A stretch of 17,111 nt of DNA from Collinsella aerofaciens (GCA_021639365.1 JAJXHK010000041.1:1-17111); one strand, 5' to 3'. Shown: positions 1-7,326, numbered from the stretch's first letter. Numbers and translations are program-made. Notes: generated from the letters alone by a model not told the origin.

Positions 1-1
1 C

Positions 2-922
2 GTGGGCTCGGGCAAGGACTGGGGCCTGGACCGCAAGAAGGGCGGTCTGTTCATGGTGCCCGGCAACGCGTATGGCACCACCAAAGGCGGCATGCGCTTC
101 CTGCTGCGCGACATCATTTCCAACAAGACGTTGTTCCAGCGCTCGGACAAGCCCTATGTTGTGATGATGGGCACCAACATCATCTTTAACATGGACCTCA
201 ACACCATCATCGACGCGCACGAGAACTCCGGTGCCCAGATGACCGTGGTGTACTGCAAGGCCACGCGCAACGTCGATGATGAGACCAAGCTCGAGATTAA
301 CGAGAACGGCCGCCTGACGGGCGTGAGCGCCGGCGTCGTGTACGGCGACAACGCGTCTATGGACTGCTGCATCGTCAACCGCGAGACGCTGCTCGAGATT
401 ATCGACCACTACCAGGCCGCCGACTATCTGGACCTGCTCGAAGCACTCCAGGGCGACTTTGGCAACATCGACGTGTGCAGCTACGAGTACAAGGGCGAGG
501 TCGTGGGCGTATTTAGCGAGAAGTCGCTGTATCGCCGCAGCATGGACCTGCTCGACCAGACCGTGGCCGACCAGCTCTTCGATCCCGAGCGCCCGATCCT
601 GACCAAGGCTCACGACGTGCCGCCTTCGCGCTATGCGACCGGCAGCCATGCGTGCAACTCGATCATCTCGGCCGGTTGCATCATCAAGGGCACCGTGCGC
701 AACTCGATCTTGTCGCGCGGCGTTGTGGTTGAGGAAGGCGCTTCGGTGACCAACTCGATCATCAACCAGAGCTGCATCATCAAGAGCGGCGCCCGCGTCG
801 AGAATGCCATTCTGGACAAGAACAACGTGGTTCCCACCAACACCGAGCTTCGCGGCACGCCCGAGAACATCCTGGTGCTGGGCAAGGCTCCGTTAACTTC
901 CGACACCACCATCGTACGTTAA
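2..922 (+). CDS. glgD: Glucose-1-phosphate adenylyltransferase regulatory subunit GlgD (5' truncated)
   Basis: This is the C-terminal 306 residues of a GlgD-type subunit of ADP-glucose pyrophosphorylase; roughly 65 N-terminal residues lie outside the window, and the GTG at position 2 is an internal valine codon rather than the start. In the family, GlgD pairs with catalytic GlgC to make ADP-glucose for glycogen synthesis and is itself poorly active or inactive. Seen here: the sugar-nucleotide transferase core with the MMGTNIIFNMDL segment (around residues 55-66), then from about residue 215 a left-handed beta-helix of hexapeptide repeats (NSIISAGCIIKG, NSILSRGVVVEEG, NSIINQSCIIKSG). The YGTTKGGMRF segment replaces the YGGTADA-like stretch of GlgC, which favours GlgD. 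glgC is expected just upstream. glgA follows, with a hairpin in the gap. The TAA stop is at 920-922. Confidence 0.9.
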   Translation: MGSGKDWGLDRKKGGLFMVPGNAYGTTKGGMRFLLRDIISNKTLFQRSDKPYVVMMGTNIIFNMDLNTIIDAHENSGAQMTVVYCKATRNVDDETKLEINENGRLTGVSAGVVYGDNASMDCCIVNRETLLEIIDHYQAADYLDLLEALQGDFGNIDVCSYEYKGEVVGVFSEKSLYRRSMDLLDQTVADQLFDPERPILTKAHDVPPSRYATGSHACNSIISAGCIIKGTVRNSILSRGVVVEEGASVTNSIINQSCIIKSGARVENAILDKNNVVPTNTELRGTPENILVLGKAPLTSDTTIVR

Positions 923-953
923 CGTTGGCACCGCAACATCGCTCGTAACATGT

Positions 954-989
954 AGAATAGCCGCCCGGTTAGCGCCAGGCGGCTATTCT
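954..989 (+). terminator. Hairpin between glgD and glgA (terminator or processing site)
   Basis: A perfect 12-bp stem (954-965 with 978-989; arm AGAATAGCCGCC) encloses a 12-nt loop. No run of T follows on either strand, so it is not a textbook intrinsic terminator; it could be a weak terminator, an RNA-stability hairpin that sets glgD against glgA, or the 5' end of a glgA transcript. It ends only 23 nt before the likely glgA ATG at 1013. Confidence 0.45.
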
Positions 990-1002
990 CGAATTGCAAC
1001 AT

Positions 1003-1008
1003 GGGAGA
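1003..1008 (+). promoter_or_regulatory. glgA Shine-Dalgarno, decides the start
   Basis: GGGAGA lies 4 nt before the ATG at 1013. The in-frame ATG at 1001 overlaps this site and has no purine-rich site of its own, so 1013 (protein beginning MADSSKK) is preferred. Confidence 0.65.
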
Positions 1009-1012
1009 CAAT

Positions 1013-3349
1013 ATGGCTGATTCCAGCAAAAAGATGCAGATCGTGTTTGCCTCGGCCGAGTGCGCACCGTTTGTGAAGACCGGTGGCCTGGGTGACGTGG
1101 CGGGCTCGCTGCCTGCGGCGCTTGTGCGCGCCGGCGCCGAGGTCATCGTGATGGTGCCCAAGTACGCCACCATCAAGGACGAGTACAAGGCGCAGATGGA
1201 GCACTTCTCCGACTTTTACGTGAGCCTGGGCTGGCGCAACGAGTACTGCGGGCTCGAGAAGCTCGAGCACGACGGCGTCACCTATATGTTCATCGACAAC
1301 GAGCGCTACTTTGCGCGCGACTATCCGTACGGCTTCTTTGACGACGGCGAGCGCTTCGCGTTCTTCTCCAAGGCCATCACCGAAAGCCTGCAGCACCTGC
1401 CGGCCGGCTTTGAGTGCGACATCCTGCACTGCAACGACTGGCAGACGGCACTGGCGCCCGTGTTCTTGCGCGAATTCTACCAGGGCCTGCCGCTGTATGA
1501 CCGCGTCAAGACCGTTTTCTCGATCCACAACGTGGCGTTCCAGGGTCAGTTTAGCGACACCGTGATGGAGGACATCCTTGGTGTGGCGCATATTCCGGCG
1601 GCTGCCTCGCAGCTGCGTTGCGACGCCTGCAGCATCAACTACATGCTGGGCGCGCTGCGCTATGCCGACGCCATCACTACGGTGAGCCCCACCTATGCCA
1701 ACGAGATCCAGACGCCCGAGTTTGGCGAGGGCCTGGACGGCGTGCTGCGCGAGCGTTCGTACGCGCTGCAGGGCATCCTCAACGGCATTGACGTGGCGGG
1801 CTTTGACCCGGCGACCGACAAGCGCATTGCCGCCAACTACACGGTCGAAGACCGTTCCGGCAAGGCCGTGTGCAAGGCCAAGCTGCAGGAAGAGCTAGGG
1901 CTCGAGGTGCGTGACGACCGTCCGCTTATGGTCATGGTCACGCGCCTGACGTGCCAGAAGGGCATGGACCTGGTCATGTACGCGCTCGACCGCATTCTGG
2001 CCGGCGGCGTGCAGGTGGCGGTGCTGGGCACCGGCGACCGCGACTACGAGGACGGCCTGCGCTATTTCCAGGACAAGTACCCCGGCACCATGGCCGCACG
2101 CATCGAGTTCGATCCTGCGCTGTCGCAGCGCATGTACGCCGCCGCCGACATGTTCCTGATGCCGTCGAAGTTTGAGCCCTGCGGCCTGTCGCAGATTATC
2201 GCCATGCGTTACGGCACGCTGCCCATCGTGCGCGAGACCGGTGGCCTGAAGGACACCGTGCAGCCGTACAACGAGTTTACCGGCGAGGGCACGGGCTTCT
2301 CGTTTAGCAACTTTAACGGTGACGAGATGGGCGACGCCGTGTTCCGCGCGGCGCGTCTGTTCTGGGATAACCGCGAGGCCTGGAACCAGCTGGTCACGCA
2401 GGCCATGAGCCAGGACTTTAGCTGGACGCGCTCGGCTGATAAGTATCTGGACCTGTATTTCTTTATGCATCCGGAGATTGAGAGGCCGGCGGCTGTGGTT
2501 GAGGCTGCGGTTGCTGAGGAGCCTGCTGCTGTTGAGGAGCCCAAGGATGAGCCGGTTGTTGAGGCGCCCGTTGCTGCTGAGGAGCCTAAGGATGAGGAGA
2601 AGCCGGTCGAGGCCGAGCCTGAGGTGAAGGCCGAGGTCGCACCTGAGGCTGAGGCTAAGTCGGCTGCAAAGCCTGCCGCCAAGAAGACCACGACGCGCAA
2701 GACGACGGCCAAGAAGGCTTCGACGACCAAGGCCGCAGGGAGCAAGACTTCCGCAAGCAAGACGACGGCTACCAAGGCAACGACCACGCGTAAGCGCACG
2801 ACCGCCGCTGCCAAGAAGGCTGCCGAAGTTGAGGCTGCTCCCGAGGTAAAGGCTGAGACCAAGCCGGCCGCCAAGGTTCCGGCTAAGACTACTGCCAAGA
2901 AGACGACCGCCGCTAAGACCACCGCTGCAAAGAAGACCACGGCTTCTAAGACGACGACCACCAAGGCCGCCGCTACGAAGGTTGCCCCCAAGGCCGCTGC
3001 AAAGCCGGCGGTCAAGGTCGAGGAGAAGCCCGCCGAGCCCAAGGCCGAGACAACCGTCGAGGCCAAGCCTGCCGCCAAGACCACCACGCGCAAGCGCACC
3101 ACCACAACGGCCAAGAAGACCGCGACCAAGGCCGCTGCCCCCAAGGCAGAAGCCAAGCCCGAGGTAAAGGCCGAGCCGGCACCGAAGGCTGCCGAGGTCA
3201 AGGCTGAGACCAAGGCCGCCCCGAAGGCCGAGGTAAAGCCCGAGCCCGCCAAGGAGGCCCCGGTCTCCCCCGCCGCTCCGGCCGAGGATAAGGCTCCTTC
3301 CAAGAAGACTTCCGTCCGCAAGGCCACGGCCACCCGCAAGCGCCGATAA
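1013..3349 (+). CDS. glgA: Glycogen (starch) synthase GlgA with a long Ala/Lys-rich C-terminal tail
   Basis: Transfers glucose from ADP-glucose to the non-reducing end of an alpha-1,4-glucan (GT5, cytosolic glycogen synthesis). The N-terminal GT5 Rossmann domain carries the ADP-glucose-binding KTGGLGDV motif at residues 22-29. The second domain carries SKFEPCGL with the conserved glutamate at residue 388, followed by RETGGLKDTV. The catalytic part ends near residue 491 (DLYFFMHPEIER), which matches the usual GlgA length of about 480. A further ~286 residues of low-complexity Ala, Lys, Thr, Pro, Glu and Val follow, ending in TRKRR; that tail is not part of typical GlgA. The frame is open throughout, with no sign of a frameshift at the junction. 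It follows glgD and precedes an amylase/glucanotransferase fusion, so the three form a glycogen locus. The function of the core is secure; the role of the tail is unknown. Confidence 0.93.
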   Translation: MADSSKKMQIVFASAECAPFVKTGGLGDVAGSLPAALVRAGAEVIVMVPKYATIKDEYKAQMEHFSDFYVSLGWRNEYCGLEKLEHDGVTYMFIDNERYFARDYPYGFFDDGERFAFFSKAITESLQHLPAGFECDILHCNDWQTALAPVFLREFYQGLPLYDRVKTVFSIHNVAFQGQFSDTVMEDILGVAHIPAAASQLRCDACSINYMLGALRYADAITTVSPTYANEIQTPEFGEGLDGVLRERSYALQGILNGIDVAGFDPATDKRIAANYTVEDRSGKAVCKAKLQEELGLEVRDDRPLMVMVTRLTCQKGMDLVMYALDRILAGGVQVAVLGTGDRDYEDGLRYFQDKYPGTMAARIEFDPALSQRMYAAADMFLMPSKFEPCGLSQIIAMRYGTLPIVRETGGLKDTVQPYNEFTGEGTGFSFSNFNGDEMGDAVFRAARLFWDNREAWNQLVTQAMSQDFSWTRSADKYLDLYFFMHPEIERPAAVVEAAVAEEPAAVEEPKDEPVVEAPVAAEEPKDEEKPVEAEPEVKAEVAPEAEAKSAAKPAAKKTTTRKTTAKKASTTKAAGSKTSASKTTATKATTTRKRTTAAAKKAAEVEAAPEVKAETKPAAKVPAKTTAKKTTAAKTTAAKKTTASKTTTTKAAATKVAPKAAAKPAVKVEEKPAEPKAETTVEAKPAAKTTTRKRTTTTAKKTATKAAAPKAEAKPEVKAEPAPKAAEVKAETKAAPKAEVKPEPAKEAPVSPAAPAEDKAPSKKTSVRKATATRKRR
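2486..3346 (+). repeat. Low-complexity Ala/Lys/Thr-rich coding repeat (GlgA tail)
   Basis: This stretch encodes GlgA residues about 492-778. The first ~57 residues are acidic (EEP, EEPKDE, EAEPEVKAE). After that, basic blocks alternate with mixed Glu/Lys blocks. TTTRK occurs three times (residues about 559, 590 and 690), each followed within about ten residues by AKK; KPAAK and KTTA-type units also recur. The composition resembles histone H1-like or mycobacterial HU-type tails (known families; the comparison is mine). No catalytic or carbohydrate-binding domain is recognisable, and it is probably disordered. The first part uses many GCT/GTT codons, unlike the GCC/GTC-rich catalytic part. Confidence 0.85.
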
Positions 3350-3382
3350 TTCGGACGATCCAAAACTCAATCCTCAACAAAC

Positions 3383-3411
3383 AAGGGGGCGCCCCAACCA
3401 GGCGCCCCCTT
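3383..3411 (+). terminator. Hairpin terminator after glgA
   Basis: A perfect 11-bp GC-rich stem (3383-3393 with 3401-3411; arm AAGGGGGCGCC) has a 7-nt loop and lies 33 nt after the glgA stop. T-rich sequence (TTTTT at 3421-3425) begins about 10 nt later, inside the next inverted repeat, so the stem is strong but the tail is imperfect. Confidence 0.7.
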
Positions 3412-3415
3412 CTGA

Positions 3416-3510
3416 GTAGATTTTTGGGACATGCCTTAAGATCTACCTTTTATGACGCGGTAAGCCGCCAAGTCAAAAGGTAGATCTTAAGGCTTGTCCC
3501 AAAAATCTAC
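3416..3510. repeat. Long inverted repeat A (REP-doublet-like hairpin)
   Basis: A nearly continuous hairpin about 95 nt long. Positions 3416-3451 pair with 3475-3510, with one mismatch (3432/3494). After a 2-nt bulge the stem continues with 3454-3456/3472-3474, then GCGG (3457-3460) pairs with CCGC (3465-3468) around a TAAG tetraloop. Each arm also carries its own inverted repeat, GTAGAT...ATCTAC (3416-3421/3441-3446 and 3480-3485/3505-3510), enclosing TTTTGGGACA. The element could therefore fold as one long hairpin or as two short ones. It lies in the 308-bp spacer between the glgA terminator and the amylase fusion gene. No reading frame is evident in it. Confidence 0.9.
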
Positions 3511-3535
3511 CTAGGTTGGTAAAACGATTTTCTAG

Positions 3536-3566
3536 CACAACCGTTCGCCGATAGTGAACGGCTGTG
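3536..3566 (+). promoter_or_regulatory. Imperfect hairpin upstream of the amylase fusion
   Basis: Arms CACAACCGTTC (3536-3546) and GAACGGCTGTG (3556-3566) pair over 11 positions with one mismatch around a 9-nt loop. It may be a weak terminator or an operator; nothing in the sequence decides between them. Confidence 0.35.
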
Positions 3567-3590
3567 GTTTATACAACTAAAGTGCAACGA

Positions 3591-3596
3591 TATACT
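3591..3596 (+). promoter_or_regulatory. Possible -10 box for the amylase fusion gene
   Basis: TATACT is close to the sigma-A -10 consensus and sits 61 nt upstream of the ATG. The best -35 at 17-bp spacing (around 3568-3573, TTTATA) is poor, so this is a weak call. Confidence 0.3.
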
Positions 3597-3616
3597 TAAG
3601 TACTGTGCGTTAAGCC

Positions 3617-3634
3617 CATGGCCCGTTGGCCATG
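3617..3634. promoter_or_regulatory. Perfect 7+7 palindrome just before the amylase fusion start
   Basis: CATGGCC (3617-3623) and GGCCATG (3628-3634) flank a 4-nt centre. The site is 23 nt before the ATG at 3658 and downstream of the possible -10 box, so it would suit a repressor operator or a hairpin in the leader RNA. No regulator gene is present nearby to support either role. Confidence 0.35.
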
Positions 3635-3657
3635 ACTGTATAGAACTGGACCATACT

Positions 3658-6600
3658 ATGAGATTGATTCACAACAGCCGCCTGCCGCAGTTTCGCACTC
3701 CGTTTGGCGCTGTGACTACTGGAACTTCCGTTGCGCTTTCGGTGATTTTGGAGGACGCCGATCCCAACCAGGCAACGCTTACCCTGCGCACCTGGGTCGA
3801 CGGCATCGGCGAGACCCTCATCCCCATGGAGCATGAGGGCGACGGCATCTTTACCGGCGAGCTTCCGTGCCCCGAACCCTGTCTAATCTGGTACAGCTTT
3901 ATATGCAATATCGAGGGCCAGCCCGAGGTCCGCTTGGGCGCACCGCAAGGTCGCACCGGCGGCGAGGGCGTAACCTACGACTACGCCGAGGTACCGTCCT
4001 TCCAGATTACCGTCTACAAGCACCGCGAGAACCGTCCCACTTGGTACGAGCGCGGCATGGTCTATCAGATCTTCCCCGACCGCTACGCCCGCGACGAGCA
4101 CTGGCGCGAGCGCACGCTGGCTGAGGTCGAAAAACCGCGTAAGGGCATTCAGCGCCGCATGGTCGAGGACTGGAACGAGCCGCCCGTGTACGAGCGTGCC
4201 GAGGACGGCTCCATTAAGACCTGGGACTTCTACGGAGGATCGCTCAAGGGTATTCAGGAAGACCTGCCCCGCATTGCCGAGCTGGGCTTTACGGCCATCT
4301 ACCTCAACCCCATCTTTGAGGCCGCGAGTAACCATCGCTACGACACGGCTGACTACACCAAGATCGATCCGATTCTGGGCACCGAACAGGACTTTACCGA
4401 ACTGTGCCAGGCGGCCGAGAAGCTGGGCATTTCCATCATTCTGGACGGTGTCTTCAACCACACGGGCGACGACTCCATCTACTTCAATCGCTATGGCAAC
4501 TACCCCGGTGTGGGCGCCTGGCAGAGTGAGGATTCGCCGTGGCGCGATGCGTTTACCTTCCACGAGGACGGTTCGTACGACTGCTGGTGGGGCGTGGGCA
4601 ATATGCCCGCCATCAACGAGAACTCCGAGCTGGTGCGTGACAGGATTCTGAGCGAGGACGGCATCATCCGCAAATGGCTGCGTGCCGGTGCTCACGGCTG
4701 GCGTCTGGACGTCGCTGACGAGCTTTCTGACGATTTCCTGGCCGAGATCAAGAAGGCAGTACTTGCCGAAAAGCCCGACGCACTGCTGCTCGGCGAGGTC
4801 TGGGAGGACGCCTCCAACAAGATTAGCTACGGTCATCTGCGCCGCTACCTGCAGGGCTCCGAGCTTGATTCCGCCATGGACTACCCCTTCCGCGACATGG
4901 TCATCGGCTTTTTGATGGGCTACAAGAACGCCTATCAGGCGGCCGAGGATATCGAGACCCTGCGTGAGAACTACCCGAGCGAGGCATTGTCCTGCGCGCT
5001 CAATTTGCTGTCGAGCCACGATCGCCCGCGCATCATCTCGGTGCTCGGCGGCGGTCCCGACGAGTCGCAGCTGCCCGAGTGCGAGCGCAGCAAATGGCGT
5101 CTGGACGAAGGCGCAATGGGCCTTGCCAAGAGCCGCTTTTGGCTCGCGACGCTCATGCAGATGACCTTCCCCGGCGTGCCTTCGATTTACTACGGCGACG
5201 AGTACGGCCTGGAGGGCCTTACCGACCCGGGCAACCGTCGCACCCTGCCGACCAAGGAAGACCTGCACGACTTCGACACGCTCGCGATCGTCAAGAACGC
5301 CTCGGCCGTGCGCCGCGCGCTGCCGTTTATGATCGACGGCGAGATCAAGGCCTTCGCGCTCAACGACGAGGTGCTGGCCTACAACCGCACGGGCAAGGGC
5401 GGCGAGTCCGCGACCGTCATCATCAACCGCAGCCTGCGCAATTCGCATCGCGTGACGATTCCGGCGCTCGGCGAATGTGCAAGCGACGTCATTAGCGGCC
5501 ACGAGTGCGTGATCCACAACGGCACGGTCACGCTCGACCTGTACCCGCTGGGTTCGTCGATTATCTACCACCACGCCGAGCAGCGCCTGCAGGAGTCGCT
5601 CGATCACGGCGCGGGCGTCGTGTGCCACATCACCTCGGTGCCGACCGATGACGGCAAGCCCGGCACGATCGGCGCGCCCACGCGTCGCTTTATCGACCAC
5701 CTGGCGGCTATGGGCATGTGCTATTGGCAGGTTCTGCCCGTCAACCCCACTGACTTCTTCCGCTCCCCCTACGCTGGTCCTTCGGCCTTTGCAGGCAATA
5801 TCGACCTGCTGCCAGAGAGCCATGAGGAGCTGGCCGCCGACTTTAAGGTCTGGAAAGCCCGCGGTGGCGAGGATGCCGACCCGCTCTACACCGCGTTTAA
5901 ACATCGCAATGCCGACTGGCTCGAGAAGTACTGCGTCTACATGGCCGTCAAGAAGTACTTTGAAGGCGAATCGCGCCATGATTGGCCGGCCGATGTCGCG
6001 CGCTACAACGAGCATCTGATTGACGATAAGCGCTTCCACGACGAGGCCGAGCTGCAGGCATACATGCAGTATCGCTTTGACCTGGCCTGGTGCGAGCTCA
6101 TGAACTACGCGCACAAGAAGGGAATCGAGGTTATCGGCGACATTCCGATGTACGTCTCGGACGATTCGGCTGACGCGTGGAGCGAGCCCGAGAACTTCTG
6201 GCTGTCCGATACCGGCAAGGCGATTGAGATTTCCGGCGCGCCGCCCGACAACTTTGCGCCCGAGGGCCAGGTGTGGGGCAACCCGACGTTCCGCTGGGAC
6301 CACATGAAGGAGAACGGCTACCGTTGGTGGATGGACCGTCTGCGCCGTGCGTTCTCGCTGTACGACCGCGTGCGTCTGGACCACTTCCTGGGCTTCCACA
6401 GCTACTTTAGTATTCCCGCGGGCAAGGCCTGCGCCGACGGCCGCTGGCTGGCAGGTCCGGGCAAGGATCTGTTCCAGACCGCCTACGACGAGCTGGGTCC
6501 GCTCAACTTTATCGCCGAGGATCTGGGCTATTTGACGCCTGGCGTTCGCGCGATGGCCTCGACCTGCGGCTTCCCCGGCATGGACGTGCTGGAGTTTAGC

Positions 6601-6954
6601 GATTACGACGTCCGCTGTGGCGTGCATCCCACGCCGGGCAAGATTCTGTACACCTCGACCCACGACACGTCGACGCTCGCCGGTTGGTGCACGCGCTCCT
6701 TTGCGGGCGGCGACGAGCCGAGCGGCAAGGAGTTTGCAGGCAAGCTGATGGGCGACGCGCTGGCAAGTGATGCGCCGCTCGTGATGATGCCGCTGCAGGA
6801 CGTGCTGGGTCTGGGCGATGATGCCCGCATGAACGTGCCGGGCGTCGCCACGGGCAATTGGACCTGGCAGGCTGACGAGGCGGATATCGAGGCTGCCGAG
6901 GACAAAACTGCACAGCTCCTGCGCAACACCCATAGATTCTGGGGCGAAGCATGA
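3658..6954 (+). CDS. Fused GH13 amylase/neopullulanase-type hydrolase and GH77 4-alpha-glucanotransferase
   Basis: A 1098-residue bifunctional alpha-glucan enzyme. Residues about 1-125 look like an N-terminal beta-sandwich domain of the neopullulanase type. Residues about 130-560 are a GH13 barrel with all four signature regions: DGVFNH (Asp263), GWRLDVADE (nucleophile Asp351), GEVW (acid/base Glu380) and SSHD (His454-Asp455). A beta-domain follows to about 640. Residues about 650-1098 are a MalQ-type GH77 domain with SPYAGPSAFAGN (703-714), GDIPMYVSDD, RLDHF (nucleophile Asp908), AEDLG (Glu954) and THDTST (His1002-Asp1003). Both active sites look intact. Expected roles are hydrolysis or debranching of maltodextrin or glycogen and disproportionation of alpha-1,4-glucans. 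The GH13 half could be neopullulanase-, GlgX- or alpha-amylase-like; specificity cannot be fixed by eye. There is no signal peptide, so it is cytosolic. The Shine-Dalgarno site is weak (GGAC about 7 nt before the ATG). Confidence 0.92.
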   Translation: MRLIHNSRLPQFRTPFGAVTTGTSVALSVILEDADPNQATLTLRTWVDGIGETLIPMEHEGDGIFTGELPCPEPCLIWYSFICNIEGQPEVRLGAPQGRTGGEGVTYDYAEVPSFQITVYKHRENRPTWYERGMVYQIFPDRYARDEHWRERTLAEVEKPRKGIQRRMVEDWNEPPVYERAEDGSIKTWDFYGGSLKGIQEDLPRIAELGFTAIYLNPIFEAASNHRYDTADYTKIDPILGTEQDFTELCQAAEKLGISIILDGVFNHTGDDSIYFNRYGNYPGVGAWQSEDSPWRDAFTFHEDGSYDCWWGVGNMPAINENSELVRDRILSEDGIIRKWLRAGAHGWRLDVADELSDDFLAEIKKAVLAEKPDALLLGEVWEDASNKISYGHLRRYLQGSELDSAMDYPFRDMVIGFLMGYKNAYQAAEDIETLRENYPSEALSCALNLLSSHDRPRIISVLGGGPDESQLPECERSKWRLDEGAMGLAKSRFWLATLMQMTFPGVPSIYYGDEYGLEGLTDPGNRRTLPTKEDLHDFDTLAIVKNASAVRRALPFMIDGEIKAFALNDEVLAYNRTGKGGESATVIINRSLRNSHRVTIPALGECASDVISGHECVIHNGTVTLDLYPLGSSIIYHHAEQRLQESLDHGAGVVCHITSVPTDDGKPGTIGAPTRRFIDHLAAMGMCYWQVLPVNPTDFFRSPYAGPSAFAGNIDLLPESHEELAADFKVWKARGGEDADPLYTAFKHRNADWLEKYCVYMAVKKYFEGESRHDWPADVARYNEHLIDDKRFHDEAELQAYMQYRFDLAWCELMNYAHKKGIEVIGDIPMYVSDDSADAWSEPENFWLSDTGKAIEISGAPPDNFAPEGQVWGNPTFRWDHMKENGYRWWMDRLRRAFSLYDRVRLDHFLGFHSYFSIPAGKACADGRWLAGPGKDLFQTAYDELGPLNFIAEDLGYLTPGVRAMASTCGFPGMDVLEFSDYDVRCGVHPTPGKILYTSTHDTSTLAGWCTRSFAGGDEPSGKEFAGKLMGDALASDAPLVMMPLQDVLGLGDDARMNVPGVATGNWTWQADEADIEAAEDKTAQLLRNTHRFWGEA

Positions 6955-6998
6955 TAAAACCCCCGATATAGGGTACAGTTACAGACGTTTGAATTTAT

Positions 6999-7023
6999 GC
7001 GGGCAGAGCGATCTGCCCGCTTT
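6999..7023 (+). terminator. Hairpin with short T run between the amylase fusion and fmdB
   Basis: A perfect 8-bp stem GCGGGCAG/CTGCCCGC (6999-7006 with 7013-7020) has a 6-nt loop and is followed by TTT. It lies 44 nt after the fusion gene stop and 20 nt before the fmdB ATG. It is a short intrinsic-type terminator or attenuator. Confidence 0.55.
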
Positions 7024-7042
7024 GTGCTGAAAAGGAAGTATT

Positions 7043-7279
7043 ATGGCGCGCTACGATTACAAGTGCTCGAGCTGTGGCAACGTGTTTGAGGTTGAGCATC
7101 CCATGTCCGAGACCCCCGAGGTCGCGTGCCCGAGCTGCGGCGCCCCGGCCGCTAAGACGTTCTCGGCCAGCGGCATCAAGTTTGAAGGCAGCGGCTTCTA
7201 CAACACCGACCAGCGCAGCGGCGGTTCCAGCACCAGCGCCACCAGCGGCTGCTGCGCCAACTGCCCGCACAGCCACTAG
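7043..7279 (+). CDS. FmdB-family putative regulatory zinc-ribbon protein
   Basis: A 78-residue protein beginning MARYDYKCSSCG, the hallmark N-terminus of the FmdB (CxxC_CxxC_SSSS) family. Zinc-ribbon cysteines are C8/C11 and C29/C32. The middle ends in FEGSGFYNTD, also typical of the family, then a Ser/Gly/Thr linker. The C-terminus adds a second Cys/His-rich cluster (C70, C71, C74, H76, H78) that could bind another metal ion. The family name comes from a formamidase operon; the molecular function of most members is unknown, so only a nucleic-acid or protein-binding zinc ribbon is supported. A good Shine-Dalgarno (AAGGAA, 7032-7037) supports this start. It is flanked by hairpins on both sides, so it is probably transcribed alone. 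Confidence 0.85.
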   Translation: MARYDYKCSSCGNVFEVEHPMSETPEVACPSCGAPAAKTFSASGIKFEGSGFYNTDQRSGGSSTSATSGCCANCPHSH

Positions 7280-7287
7280 AAACCAAT

Positions 7288-7326
7288 CAGCCCCGCGACC
7301 GACACCAATCGCGGGGCTGCTTCTTT
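7288..7326 (+). terminator. Intrinsic terminator of fmdB
   Basis: A perfect 11-bp GC-rich stem (7288-7298 with 7309-7319; arm CAGCCCCGCGA) has a 10-nt loop and is followed by CTTCTTT. It begins 8 nt after the fmdB stop. Confidence 0.8.

Noticed and set aside
1895..3370. Long minus-strand open frames (491 and 384 codons) opposite glgA
   Set aside because: They are low-complexity Gly/Leu/Arg or Ala/Val translations of the repetitive GlgA tail read backwards.
3416..3510. Hairpins as a CRISPR array or phage attachment site
   Set aside because: There are no regularly spaced direct repeats with unique spacers, no cas genes, and no integrase or tRNA gene in the window.
3883..6933. A 1016-codon open frame on the minus strand opposite the amylase/glucanotransferase fusion
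   Set aside because: It mirrors a gene whose every catalytic motif is intact; the antisense frame has no recognisable domain and arises from high-GC codon bias.
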